Counted from the first letter of the stretch, positions 30,457 to 39,952 are shown. The stretch is DNA of 64,000 nucleotides from Bactericera cockerelli (GCA_024516035.1 CM044955.1:53890948-53954947), one strand, 5' to 3'. A program made the numbers and translations. Notes: a model not told the origin generated them from the letters alone.

Positions 30457-30629
30457 TTGTGATGAAACGTGTGAAAAGCAATAAAAAGAGTGTGCCCACT
30501 CTCCTTAAGGTCATTCCAACAAGTGTTATACAAGTGAAAAGTAATAAAAAAAAAATAAAACTAAAGAAACTTACCAAAAGGAGTGTAAAAATTCTACAAA
30601 GCTTAGGCTATAGTGTGAAACAAAAATGA
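30453..30629 (+). CDS. Small Lys-rich basic protein, 58 aa
   Basis: ATG 30453 overlaps the penton stop and the stop TGA 30627-30629 overlaps the major capsid ATG, both as ATGA. It has 16 Lys and 2 Arg in 58 residues and no acidic residue (KRVKSNKKSV, NKKKIKLKKLTKRSVKIL). The tight overlaps and strict charge bias argue that it is a real gene. By analogy with small basic core peptides of adenoviruses it may condense DNA in the virion, which is inference. It has no recognisable family. Confidence 0.7.
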   Translation: MIVMKRVKSNKKSVPTLLKVIPTSVIQVKSNKKKIKLKKLTKRSVKILQSLGYSVKQK

Positions 30630-31852
30630 ACATTGAAGACAATATTTTGAATTTGAACAATCGTGTGACTTACGATGAAAATATAATTCGTTATGAAAGT
30701 CATACGTATGGACCGTACACAAGTATCAGCTTGGACAGTACAGACAATATCATCATCAGTATTAACCAGGAAAGCTCATATCTGCTGCTAAGTGAATCGG
30801 GAATCTACATTGAAGGAAAAATCGTAAAAGAAGATGGAACCAATCTGGAGGCTAATAAATCCATTCAGTTTGTAAACAATGGACTGTGCTTCCTGTTTGA
30901 TGAGATTCGCTTGGAAATGAATAGTGTTGAAATCGATTCTAATAAAAATGTTGGCATCACATCCACTCTAAAAGCATATCCATCATACTCAAGCGATGAA
31001 ATGAAAAAATATGAGACATCAGGACAGTCAGTTGAAATTACAACAAGTTATACCTTTAGTGGATATCTCAAACTGAAATATCTATTGGGTTTCGCTGAAA
31101 ACTATGATAAAATTCTGCTCAATCAACGTCTGGACTTGATTTTAATGCGATCCAAGAGTTCCAAGGATGCTCTATTATCTACGGGTACCGCTGCTGTAAC
31201 AGATGCAAAAGTTCAACTCACAAAAGTAGTATGGAAGGTACCACATGTTCAAGTCAGCGATCCCATACGTCTGGAGCTGCTCTCTCAGTACAAGAGAAAC
31301 ATTCCGATTGACATGAGCTTTAGAAAATGGAGTTTGAATTACTATCCGAATTTACCAGCAAGTAAAGAGATCAACTGGACAGTAAAGACAAGTAATGCGC
31401 AAGACAAACCTAGATTTATACTTTTAGGGTTCCAAACAGACCGGGACAACAGCTTGACAAAGGATCCATCTATGTTTGACCATGTAAAGCTTAAGAATAT
31501 AAAAGTCTATCTCAACTCTGTTTGTTTCCCCTACGAGTCTTTAAATATTGACTTTGAACAGAAGAAGTACATTCCTCTTTATCTAATGTATTGTGATTTC
31601 CAAGAGAATTACTATCGAAAAATCAGTGAACCGTATCTTAGTTATAAAGATTATTTAGCAAAAGCCCCCATTGTGGTTATTGATTGTTCAAAACAGTCCG
31701 AACTATGGAAACACAGCTCTACAGTAGATATTCGCATTGAATACGAATTAGCTGCAAATGTTACTGAAAAAACAACCCTGTACGCTCTAATAATACATGA
31801 TGCAGTTGTAAGACTTTATCCACTAACCAATACAATCCAGAAAATAATGTAG
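30626..31852 (+). CDS. Major capsid protein (double jelly roll, hexon-like)
   Basis: 408 aa, the usual size for Polinton major capsid protein. Beta-rich with two similar halves. The first half has SYLLLSESGIYIEGKI and NNGLCFLFDEIRLEMN, and the second RPRFILLGFQTDRDNSL-like and VKLKNIKVYLNSVCFPYESLN residues, matching the Polinton hexon-like pattern as I recall it. It ends VDIRIEYELAANVTEKTTLYALIIHD. It would form the trimeric capsomers of an icosahedral particle. It is the last gene of the virion block. Confidence 0.92.
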   Translation: MNIEDNILNLNNRVTYDENIIRYESHTYGPYTSISLDSTDNIIISINQESSYLLLSESGIYIEGKIVKEDGTNLEANKSIQFVNNGLCFLFDEIRLEMNSVEIDSNKNVGITSTLKAYPSYSSDEMKKYETSGQSVEITTSYTFSGYLKLKYLLGFAENYDKILLNQRLDLILMRSKSSKDALLSTGTAAVTDAKVQLTKVVWKVPHVQVSDPIRLELLSQYKRNIPIDMSFRKWSLNYYPNLPASKEINWTVKTSNAQDKPRFILLGFQTDRDNSLTKDPSMFDHVKLKNIKVYLNSVCFPYESLNIDFEQKKYIPLYLMYCDFQENYYRKISEPYLSYKDYLAKAPIVVIDCSKQSELWKHSSTVDIRIEYELAANVTEKTTLYALIIHDAVVRLYPLTNTIQKIM

Positions 31853-31961
31853 ATTTTTTTTTTTGTTAACTAATACACCCCCCTGTATATGTTTACTAGT
31901 CAGAAGAAAATACACTTGAGATAAACTTGAGAGGTTGTTCAATTATATCACGTGGCTAGCA

Positions 31962-32080
31962 AGAGCACATTGCCCGATATCACGTTGTCTGTAAGCTCAC
32001 ATTGCCCGATATCACGTTGTCTGCAAGCTCACATTGCCCGATATCACGTTGTCTGCAAGCTCACATTGCTTGATATCAGA
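31962..32080 (+). repeat. Four tandem 32-bp repeats upstream of a TATA box
   Basis: Units start at 31962, 31994, 32026 and 32058, each with CATTGCCCGATATCACGTTG and a central GATATC palindrome; the fourth is partial. They lie about 25 bp upstream of a TATA element, as a promoter enhancer would. Confidence 0.9.
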
Positions 32081-32103
32081 CGCAGAGGCAGATAAGGCAA
32101 TCA

Positions 32104-32140
32104 TATATAAAGCTGGACTTGACAATAATGTTATTCATTC
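32104..32140 (+). promoter_or_regulatory. Core promoter: TATA box and TCATTC initiator
   Basis: TATATAAA at 32104-32111 and TCATTC (arthropod initiator TCAKTY) at 32135-32140; the A lies 33 bp from the TATA start, the normal spacing. It drives the block with three small ORFs and probably the polymerase. Confidence 0.65.
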
Positions 32141-32353
32141 AAACACATAGTCAGTAATATTACCCTACAAGTAGAAAAATATTCAACTAAAAAAAAAAAT
32201 TAAGTTTGTGAAACATTCAGTGTGTGTGTGTGTATAATTAAACCAACCATTTATTAATATTATTTTGTTCTTATTATTTTATGTGAAATGTGTAAATAAT
32301 TATAAAGGAACATTATCCGAAAAAAAAAGAAAAGTGTTTTTTTTATTTTGAAT

Positions 32354-32632
32354 ATGAGTTCTATAATTATATTGAAGGTGTTAAATAATAAAAGACTATT
32401 AGAATTATTAATCAAGAAAAAGTTTAACGTAAGTGATAAAGACATTAAATTTGAAGAAGACAAAATAGTTTTTAAACCTAATTATAAAATTGGACAGATA
32501 AAAATCAAGGAAAAGTTAGAAGAAGCAGAGGGAGATTTCGAAATCATCAAGGTTACCTGGCCAAACTTGAATTGTCGGGAAGAAGAAGAGTTAACCAATC
32601 TGCTGAAGAAGAGAAAATTAAACTTACAGTAG
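32354..32632 (+). CDS. Hypothetical protein, 92 aa
   Basis: Starts at ATG 32354, the first gene after the repeat promoter. Lys/Glu-rich, with predicted helix-strand pattern (LLELLIKKKFNVSDKDIKFEEDKIVFKP) and a final EEEELTNLLKKRKL helix. I recognise no family. A leading place after a strong promoter suggests an early product, which is inference. Confidence 0.6.
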   Translation: MSSIIILKVLNNKRLLELLIKKKFNVSDKDIKFEEDKIVFKPNYKIGQIKIKEKLEEAEGDFEIIKVTWPNLNCREEEELTNLLKKRKLNLQ

Positions 32633-32719
32633 TTTGACTCTTTTTTTTTTCTTTCAAATTTCATGGTATGTAAATTAATTTATTTCTCAGTGTTATTCAA
32701 AATTTTATGAAATAATATT

Positions 32720-33217
32720 ATGATATCATTAAGTAAACTTACTGTTAGATATATTAGTTTTTTCTTTTGGCAAAATTATGAAATCTTAAGCTATCTTGAA
32801 AATGTATGTCAAATTATTGCTGAGGAACACGTATGGATTCATGTTTATAGTAAAGCTATTTTTGATGGTGATAGCAGTGATTGTAGACTTTTTAATGATT
32901 TCTATAACAATACTCTAAAAGGTGAAGAAAATCAATTTAAAAATAAACTCAAATCAATTTTAGAGTCAATATTTATTCCTGAAAGCTTAAAATTTAAAAT
33001 TTTGATTGAACTGAATGAACAATTTAAAAAATTTGCGGAATATTTATTTATAAATGTAACAAAGTCTGCAAAGTATTGTAAATTAAATTCAAAATGTAAG
33101 CATCATGAAGATCTTCATGAAGTGTGTCCAAAGATTTGTTACCTTATAAATTCTGATTATGAAAATTTTTCAATTTTTTTTTATGAAGAAATAGGTTTAG
33201 AGTTCTTGGACTATTGA
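32720..33217 (+). CDS. Hypothetical protein, 165 aa
   Basis: Mostly helical and hydrophobic-rich, with a Cys cluster near the C-terminus: CKLNSKCKHHEDLHEVCPKIC, which could bind zinc. Its length and cysteine placement loosely resemble the next ORF, so they may be old duplicates. No family recognised. Confidence 0.6.
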   Translation: MISLSKLTVRYISFFFWQNYEILSYLENVCQIIAEEHVWIHVYSKAIFDGDSSDCRLFNDFYNNTLKGEENQFKNKLKSILESIFIPESLKFKILIELNEQFKKFAEYLFINVTKSAKYCKLNSKCKHHEDLHEVCPKICYLINSDYENFSIFFYEEIGLEFLDY

Positions 33218-33286
33218 TTTTTACCTGATCGCTTTTAAATTTTTTTTTTTTTTCATTACTTTCATTTGCAATTTTTGAAAAAAACG

Positions 33287-33748
33287 ATGGATACATTAGA
33301 AAAACTTGCATTAAGACAAAGTTTATTTAACTTTTTCAATTTTCACGCTGATGAAATTATAAATTATATCGAAAAAGAGACTTTCGAATCTTCCGTCAAT
33401 TTTTTTTATTTTTACATTAAACCACGCGTGAAAAAATTAAATCTACCACCATTATTTTTTCATCATTTTCTCCATTGTTTTGAAGATTTAATATATTTGA
33501 TTAAATGTCGTGGATATTCATGTTACCTAGATCGTCCTTGTAAATGTAATGAAACCCCAGAAAAGAATGATGATGACGATTGTTACCATAAACAACTTAG
33601 ACAAGTTTTCTTACATAGCATCAAGGATGTATTAACAAGATTTGATTTATTTCAAGAGTTATGTCATGAGGAAATAACTACCAATAGATATAGACGAATC
33701 TATTATGAGGCTTGGAAAAAATCCATTTGGGAAATATTGTTTGATTAA
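33287..33748 (+). CDS. Hypothetical protein, 153 aa
   Basis: ATG 33287 is preferred; the frame is open a little upstream but without ATG. Aromatic and helical N-terminal part (FFNFHADEIINYIEKETFES), a Cys-rich loop (CRGYSCYLDRPCKCN) and an acidic DDDDC stretch. Possible paralogue of the preceding ORF. Unknown function. Confidence 0.6.
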   Translation: MDTLEKLALRQSLFNFFNFHADEIINYIEKETFESSVNFFYFYIKPRVKKLNLPPLFFHHFLHCFEDLIYLIKCRGYSCYLDRPCKCNETPEKNDDDDCYHKQLRQVFLHSIKDVLTRFDLFQELCHEEITTNRYRRIYYEAWKKSIWEILFD

Positions 33749-33852
33749 TATATAAATTTTTTTAAAAAATTGACACATAGATGTAAACTTGTTTTTTTTT
33801 TAAATTTCAAATATTAATTTCTATATAATTTTATCTCTTCTCAAGGTGTGAA

Positions 33853-36800
33853 ATGGATATTCCCAAAATAAGAATAGCGTTCTGTACAATATGTAATGAA
33901 CATTATAGTTTTACAAGTGATGCTCAAAGGAAGGAACATTTTAACTCTGTACGGCATCAAAGAAACATTTTCAACAGCTACCCTGACAATGTTACATTAA
34001 TAGAGTCTGCCTTTTCAAATAACATTAGAACATATTTTGTCAAAAATGTTATTTACAAAGACACAAATCAATTTCTTCAAGAGTTTGTGAAAGACAAAAT
34101 AATGGAGTTGAAGGATGAGATTTTGAGAAATTATCAAAGTTTTAAATTTTCGGCTCGATTATTTGTTTTTTTCAAACAAATCACCAAAAAAGACGAAATT
34201 AAACTTGCTTCGTTCAAAACAAAAAACCTAATAGTGTGTGAAAGTGTAGACTTTCATAATGTATGGCAGGAGGCTGTACAGAGTTTACTGTCGGAAATGC
34301 TTGATTTCGAATTGAAAGGAAGCGGTTGGACAATGGAATCCATCGGAGGAGTTCAGCTTTCTTTCCTCAAATACCAACCAATTCGCTGTGGAACCTTTAT
34401 TGAGACTCCGGATTTTCTTCAGAAAAAACGACAAACTGTATTTAATGTCAAAATCAACGACAACTATTGCTTTAAATATTCAATGTTGGTAAAGTTTATT
34501 TCCGATTGGAAAAAACGTAGATATAAGGAAAACTATAGAGATCTTGACAGTAAATACAATTGGTCGGGATTATCGTGGCCAGTTAAAATTGACGAGCTCG
34601 ATATTTTCGAAGGTAACAATCCGGGTGTAGCAGTAAATGTTTACGTAGTCGATAGAAACAAAGTGATCCAACCGTTTCGCATTTCCAGAGTTGATAATGT
34701 CCACAGTTCGAATGATTTACTTTTGCTTAGAAATGGTGACGTTTCACACTTTACATATATAAATAATTTCAATGAATTAATGCGTCATACGCTACCGGCA
34801 ACATTGGAAAATAAAAGTCGAATTAAATTTTTTGTCTGCAAAATCTGTCTATCCATTTTTCTCATTGAAAAACATTTTCATGAGCATCAATGTGATGGAC
34901 AGCAAATCGCGGATAGATTACCTTTCACTCTCGACAGTGTTCCATCATTTCTACGGAGAAGTAAACATTTGCATACCTTTGAGCATGGACTTGATAGTTT
35001 TAAGAAATGTATTCAGCTCGCTATTGAAAATGTTCAAACTTTAAATTTTGACGGTATACTTGCTAATACAAGTTTAAAGCAAGTAACTTGTTTTGAAAAA
35101 AATAATTCCTTCATGTCCATCAATGTTCTTGGTGCTGAAGAAGAAGAAAAGAAAAAGAATGTTTTCATTCTGAAAGTTTGCAAAGAGGAGAAGCCAATCC
35201 ATGTTGATTTAATATTAACATGTGATGAAAAAGGCTTGCATCATTATTCCCTCATAAAAAATTTCAACGGTTTTATAACCAGATTTCACTATAAAGATAA
35301 AAATAAATATGTAACCCGGTTTTTCTGTAAAATGTGTTTTACCGCATTCGGAAATGAGGCGAGATTGGTGGAGCATAGAAATCTATGCGGTAAACAAACT
35401 CCTTGTGTTGCCATTATGCCGGAACCGGGTAAAAACATTTTAAAGTTTGAACATTTTCAGTTTGAACAAAAAATTCCTTTTATTATTTACACAGATTTCG
35501 AGTGCATTTTGAAAAAAGTTAGCTCATGTGAACCCTCATCAATTGATTCATACACTTTGACCACCCAACAACATGTTCCTTTTTCTTTTTCCTACTATGT
35601 GATTGGACCCAATACAAACAAGTTGGTTACATACACGGCTAAAGATGAAAATGAGGATGTTGTTGAAATATTTTTCAAGATGTTGATTGAAGATGTGAAA
35701 AAAATTGATGAGTTTTACAAAGAGCAAGTTCCACTCAACCTTTCACCCGATGATTGGCGACGTTTCAATGAAACCACCGAGTGTGAACATTGCAAAAGAC
35801 CTTTTTCAGATACATTGAAGAAAGTAAGGGACCATTACCACTATGGTGATGGAAGACTTCGAAAGGTCCTTTGCAATAAATGCAACTTGAAATTTAGAAA
35901 CGAAAAATTTGTTCCTGTCGTAGCACACAACTTCTCAGGCTACGACAGTCATTTAATCATAAATGGTTTGAATTATGACGTTCAAAAAATCGATATAATT
36001 CCAAATTCAATGGAAAAATATGTTTCCTTTTCAAAAAAAGTTAGCGACAATCTCAGTGTTCGATTCATTGATTCATTTCGGTTTTTGTCGAGCAGTCTTG
36101 ACAAATTGAGTAAAACACTACCCAAAGAAAAATTCATACACACAAAGAAACATATTCAGTCCGATATTGATTTCGAATTATTGACTAGGAAAGGAATTTT
36201 TTGTTACGAATATCTCGATAGTTATAGTAAACTGTTAGATAATAAGCTGCCGCCTCTTGATGAATTTTATTCCTCTCTAACAAACAGTTCGGTAACTCAG
36301 GAAGATTATGATCATGCTCAGAAAGTATGGACACATTTCAAGTGTTTAAACTTGAAAGAATATTCGGAAATTTATCTGAAAACTGACGTTCTCCTGTTGG
36401 CAGATATTTTCGAATCATTCCGAACTCTGTCCCTCGATATATACAGCTTAGATCCTGTGTGGTACTACTCCCTGCCTGGTCTTACAATGGACGCAATGCT
36501 TAAGAAAACAGAAGTTGAAATAGAACTTTTGTTGGACTATGACATGTACCTGTTTTTTGAACAAGCGGTTAGGGGTGGTATTTGCCAATGTATTCAAAAG
36601 TACGCCGAGGCAAACAATAAATATATGGGAAGCGATTTCATTTCAACTGAGAAATCCTCCTATCTCACCTATTTAGATGCCAATAACCTCTATGGCTACA
36701 GCATGATTCAGAAACTTCCTTTGAAAGATTTCAAGTGGTTGAGTCCACAAGAAATTGATAACATTACCGTTCTAGATCTTACTCCACAAGATGATGTAGG

Positions 36801-37488
36801 TTATTATTTTGAGGTAGATGTGGAATATCCCAAGGAATTGCATGATCTACACTCGAATTTACCTTTCCTCTGTGAGAGTAAGAAATCTCCATCGTCCAAT
36901 GCTCACAAACTGCTCACCACTTTGGAGAATAAAAATAATTACGTTGTTCATTATTTAACCCTGAAACAGGCTCTTGAGCATGGCCTGAAACTTGTAAAAA
37001 TTCATAGAGGAATAAAATTCACTCAAAGCAACTATTTAGCTCCGTACATTAATCTGAATACAGAGCATCGAAAAAATGCAACCAATGATTTTGCCAAAGA
37101 TTTCTTCAAATTGGCCAACAACGCCCTCTACGGGAAATTAATCGAAGGTGTGCGTAAAAGGATTAATGTACGGTTAGAAACAGAATGGAGACTATCCAGA
37201 AAACATATTTCAAGTCCATTTTTCGAAGATTTTAAAATATTGAAAGAAAATCTCGTTCTTTTTACAATGAAGAAGACGCAAATCCGATTTAACAAAGCAA
37301 TCTTTGCAGGGGTTTGCGTCCTCGACCTCAGTAAGACCTTGATGTATCAATTTCATTACGATATTGTACAACCCAAATTCAATCCTGAGAATGTAAGGTT
37401 ATACTCTACATGGACACTGATTCATTTTTTTATCAAATTTTTACAAACGATTTATACGAGGACTTTTCGAGCCTTTCCGAACATTTAG
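33853..37488 (+). CDS. Protein-primed DNA polymerase B, main part (frameshifted before motif C)
   Basis: 1211 codons. The N-terminus has a C2H2 finger (CTICNEHYSF...H..SVRH, residues 12-36), with more Cys/His fingers near residues 325-345 and 485-510 and a CEHCKRPF...VRDHYHYGDGRLRKVLCNKCN zinc/HNH-like block near 650. The exonuclease is marked by YTDFECIL (about 546) and HNFSGYDSHLI (ExoII). Polymerase motif A is YLDANNLYGYSM (about 939) and motif B is ANNALYGKL (about 1087). Length and motifs fit Polinton polymerases, which start from a terminal protein. The catalytic Asp pair of motif C lies in another frame (next feature), so the frame breaks at about 37385-37405. Confidence 0.95.
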   Translation: MDIPKIRIAFCTICNEHYSFTSDAQRKEHFNSVRHQRNIFNSYPDNVTLIESAFSNNIRTYFVKNVIYKDTNQFLQEFVKDKIMELKDEILRNYQSFKFSARLFVFFKQITKKDEIKLASFKTKNLIVCESVDFHNVWQEAVQSLLSEMLDFELKGSGWTMESIGGVQLSFLKYQPIRCGTFIETPDFLQKKRQTVFNVKINDNYCFKYSMLVKFISDWKKRRYKENYRDLDSKYNWSGLSWPVKIDELDIFEGNNPGVAVNVYVVDRNKVIQPFRISRVDNVHSSNDLLLLRNGDVSHFTYINNFNELMRHTLPATLENKSRIKFFVCKICLSIFLIEKHFHEHQCDGQQIADRLPFTLDSVPSFLRRSKHLHTFEHGLDSFKKCIQLAIENVQTLNFDGILANTSLKQVTCFEKNNSFMSINVLGAEEEEKKKNVFILKVCKEEKPIHVDLILTCDEKGLHHYSLIKNFNGFITRFHYKDKNKYVTRFFCKMCFTAFGNEARLVEHRNLCGKQTPCVAIMPEPGKNILKFEHFQFEQKIPFIIYTDFECILKKVSSCEPSSIDSYTLTTQQHVPFSFSYYVIGPNTNKLVTYTAKDENEDVVEIFFKMLIEDVKKIDEFYKEQVPLNLSPDDWRRFNETTECEHCKRPFSDTLKKVRDHYHYGDGRLRKVLCNKCNLKFRNEKFVPVVAHNFSGYDSHLIINGLNYDVQKIDIIPNSMEKYVSFSKKVSDNLSVRFIDSFRFLSSSLDKLSKTLPKEKFIHTKKHIQSDIDFELLTRKGIFCYEYLDSYSKLLDNKLPPLDEFYSSLTNSSVTQEDYDHAQKVWTHFKCLNLKEYSEIYLKTDVLLLADIFESFRTLSLDIYSLDPVWYYSLPGLTMDAMLKKTEVEIELLLDYDMYLFFEQAVRGGICQCIQKYAEANNKYMGSDFISTEKSSYLTYLDANNLYGYSMIQKLPLKDFKWLSPQEIDNITVLDLTPQDDVGYYFEVDVEYPKELHDLHSNLPFLCESKKSPSSNAHKLLTTLENKNNYVVHYLTLKQALEHGLKLVKIHRGIKFTQSNYLAPYINLNTEHRKNATNDFAKDFFKLANNALYGKLIEGVRKRINVRLETEWRLSRKHISSPFFEDFKILKENLVLFTMKKTQIRFNKAIFAGVCVLDLSKTLMYQFHYDIVQPKFNPENVRLYSTWTLIHFFIKFLQTIYTRTFRAFPNI

Positions 37489-37913
37489 ATACAAGTGCAT
37501 ACCCGGCGAATCACCGATTATTTTCAATTCAAAATAAAAAGGTACTCGGAAAGTTCAAAGATGAATTGGATGGTAAAATTTTGAAAAAATTTGTGGGCAT
37601 TGCGAGTAAACTTTATTCGTATCAAGTTCACGAGGGAAAAGTTGTAAAGAAGGCTAAGGGTGTTAAGAAACATGTCACAGAGCGTGAAATAAAGTTTGAA
37701 GATTTTGAAAGGTGTATGCGTGAAAACATACAACTTTACAAATCTTTTCACAACATAGTTTCAAAAAATCACTGTCTATCAACGATTAAGCAGAACAAAC
37801 TTGTTCTGAATAATTATGATGATAAACGTGTTCTGATGACTGATAAAATTAACACCCTACCGTTTGGTCACTATAGCCTCCAGAACGAGTCTTCAGAAAT
37901 GGATTTGGAATAA
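37410..37913 (+). CDS. DNA polymerase B, C-terminal part with motif C (shifted frame)
   Basis: Begins at motif C (MDTDSFFYQI, catalytic DTDS) in the -1 frame relative to the main part and continues through the thumb with KFKDELDGKI, FVGIASKLYSY and VKKAKGVKKHV, as in other Polinton polymerases. The overlap with the first frame is meaningless sequence. An indel in a GAGA stretch just upstream is a plausible cause. As it stands, no single frame gives a complete enzyme. Confidence 0.92.
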   Translation: MDTDSFFYQIFTNDLYEDFSSLSEHLDTSAYPANHRLFSIQNKKVLGKFKDELDGKILKKFVGIASKLYSYQVHEGKVVKKAKGVKKHVTEREIKFEDFERCMRENIQLYKSFHNIVSKNHCLSTIKQNKLVLNNYDDKRVLMTDKINTLPFGHYSLQNESSEMDLE

Positions 37914-38056
37914 ATGTATATTATTTTTTTTTACTTTGATTTAAGTTAAGTATAAAAACAATGCTCCCATGTATTTTCATATCTATTACTAGTTTATCAC
38001 TCCAACAAGTGACATCAAATATATCGCTAAAGTAATTTTATTCTTTTTAAATAAAT

Positions 38057-38368
38057 ATGGAAAATACATTTATCGCTGACATTCAGTTTTTTCGTGGCAA
38101 TGAAAAAGAAGTTATTGTGAAGAGTTTTTCATTCAGTAAACTTTTTGATAATGACTTTGTGCAACATTTTGTGTTCAAACCACCCTATGAATTTACCAAG
38201 TTAAATTTACTCCGTAGACGAGAAGCTGCTAATGTTACGCTAAATTATCATCATTTGAATTGGGATGATGGTTTCATTGATTATGATCAAGCAGTGAATA
38301 TTATTCGATCATCTTTGTGTAACGCAACCGAAGTCATTGTCAAGGGTCTAGAAAAAGAAAATATTTGA
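38057..38368 (+). CDS. Hypothetical protein, N-terminal part (103 aa frame)
   Basis: Starts at ATG 38057 after an AT-rich leader. VKSFSFSKLFDNDFVQHFVFKPPY, LNWDDGFIDYDQAVNII and EVIVKGLEKE are its clearest parts. The frame ends at a TGA within an A-rich stretch, while an open frame continues in -1. I think the two were one gene. No family recognised with confidence. Confidence 0.6.
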   Translation: MENTFIADIQFFRGNEKEVIVKSFSFSKLFDNDFVQHFVFKPPYEFTKLNLLRRREAANVTLNYHHLNWDDGFIDYDQAVNIIRSSLCNATEVIVKGLEKENI

Positions 38369-38763
38369 ATTTGAACTTGTATTGTTGTCCAGAAAATATT
38401 ATGTACAACATTGCAAACATTAAATTGAGTCCCAACTTGAAATTATTGAAAGTTAACTTGTCTCTGCAAAACCCTCTTCCTCCAGTATCAAGTATAAATG
38501 TAATCGCCATGAAACATTGGTTGAGTGAATTATTGAAAAATACATTAACCTTGTCCAATGAAGCGATTGGAAAATTTCAAGAATATGGTTTCTTCTTGTT
38601 GAGACCGAGAGATTTATACTTTTTACCTGTAAATTTTTTCATTTACGCTCTTGGTCAAGATACTTTGGAAAATAATTCCTACCGACTAGCGCCTCATATT
38701 GTACAGAACCCTTATTTTAAGAAATATATTTGTAATGATAGTGGATACGACACTGTAAATTAA
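38365..38763 (+). CDS. Hypothetical protein, C-terminal part (shifted frame)
   Basis: Continues the preceding ORF in the -1 frame. It has no early ATG of its own, which supports a single broken gene of about 230 residues. Features are LNLYCCPENIMYNIANI, MKHWLSELLKNTLTL and a final HIVQNPYFKKYICNDSGY. An AATAAA lies at about 38853, downstream of the stop. Confidence 0.55.
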   Translation: MNLNLYCCPENIMYNIANIKLSPNLKLLKVNLSLQNPLPPVSSINVIAMKHWLSELLKNTLTLSNEAIGKFQEYGFFLLRPRDLYFLPVNFFIYALGQDTLENNSYRLAPHIVQNPYFKKYICNDSGYDTVN

Positions 38764-39004
38764 TGTTTTCTCTCTTATTTGTTTTTTTTTCCATACCCAG
38801 TTATAAATGTATATTTTCTGATTTCTCATGCCTATTTCTATTATGTTTAGATAAATAAATAAAAACATGTATTTTATCACTCAAACTTTTTTGTACATAT
38901 ATGTGTATTTTCATAATAATAACAATATAGAAAAATTTAAAATTAAGTTACAATTAACTACATAATTATAATATTTCTGTTTTCATTTTCATTTTTTTCT
39001 CCTC

Positions 39005-39952
39005 CTAATTCTGCAGTAGAAGAGAGGTGGTGGGAATCCATTGATTTTCCTCTGGACCAAAGCCTAAATATTTTACCAAAACCTTATTGCCTTTACGTTG
39101 GAGAACCTTTTCTACAAGATATACATCTGGGTATGAGGTTTTGAGTAGCTCTTGTTCGTAGAAACCACCAGATATTGGTTTCCCATGTAAATCTTCTAGG
39201 TGATATACCCTGGGAAAAGTACTGCCCACCTTGACCACTCTAAATACCTCATAACTCCAGTTGGCTTCGTAACCTTTTTGAAACAAATGTTTCACTTTGG
39301 AAATACGTACAAGATCACCTAGTTTAAATTTACTAGTATTACTATTGGCTATAACTTGTTTGGGTTTATTCAAACGTAAAGCTATGAGACTCTGATTTTT
39401 CACGTTCACATCTTGAGGGGCCATTCCAATAGAACGATGCTTGGTGGCATTGTAGGTAGACACAAGAGTTGGCAAAATGTCCAACCATCTGTACGAGCCA
39501 AGGTAATTGAATTCAATCCACATTTTGCTCTTCAACGTTCGATTAAAACGCTCTACAATGGCAGCTTTCGTGGGGGAAAATGTAGCGTAGTGATTAATGT
39601 TGTATTTTTGCATTAGTTCACGGAATGGACGACCAAAAAATTCTTTGCCAGCATCCGTTTGCAAGTGGGTTGGGATCATAGCGGGTTTAAGCTTTTCTAG
39701 AACATACTTTTCCATCTGTTTGGCAACTTCAGCACTTGTTTTGTTTTTCAATGGTGCACAAAAAGAAACCTTGGAGAAACAGTTGATACAGGTAAGTATG
39801 TATTTATATCCATTATTTTCTTTAGCATAAGGAATCATTTCCACCAAATCAGCTTGGTAAAGATCATGAATATTTCGAAGTAGAGTTCTCCGGTGGGGAA
39901 ACAATTTTCTAGCCGGACGATGTAACTCCAAAACCAAATCACGTTTTGACAT
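39005..39952 (-). CDS. Retrovirus-type integrase with C-terminal chromodomain
   Basis: 315 aa. The catalytic triad is Asp35 (YQADLVEM), Asp100 (HLQTDAGKEF) and Glu134 (AAIVERFNRTL), the rve fold of Polinton and LTR-element integrases. The C-terminus (about residues 275-312: YLVEKVLQRKGNKVLVKYLGF, ENQWIPTTSLL) is a chromodomain, which can direct insertion to modified chromatin. The N-terminal HHCC zinc region is short or missing. It cuts and joins the terminal inverted repeats, giving the 6-bp duplication. Its ATG overlaps the stop of the upstream coiled-coil gene by one base. Confidence 0.95.
   Translation of the reverse strand: MSKRDLVLELHRPARKLFPHRRTLLRNIHDLYQADLVEMIPYAKENNGYKYILTCINCFSKVSFCAPLKNKTSAEVAKQMEKYVLEKLKPAMIPTHLQTDAGKEFFGRPFRELMQKYNINHYATFSPTKAAIVERFNRTLKSKMWIEFNYLGSYRWLDILPTLVSTYNATKHRSIGMAPQDVNVKNQSLIALRLNKPKQVIANSNTSKFKLGDLVRISKVKHLFQKGYEANWSYEVFRVVKVGSTFPRVYHLEDLHGKPISGGFYEQELLKTSYPDVYLVEKVLQRKGNKVLVKYLGFGPEENQWIPTTSLLLQN

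Noticed and set aside
39005..39952. Endogenous retrovirus or LTR element, because of the integrase
   Set aside because: No reverse transcriptase, gag or LTR nearby. Capsid, ATPase, PolB and long inverted repeats show a Polinton.
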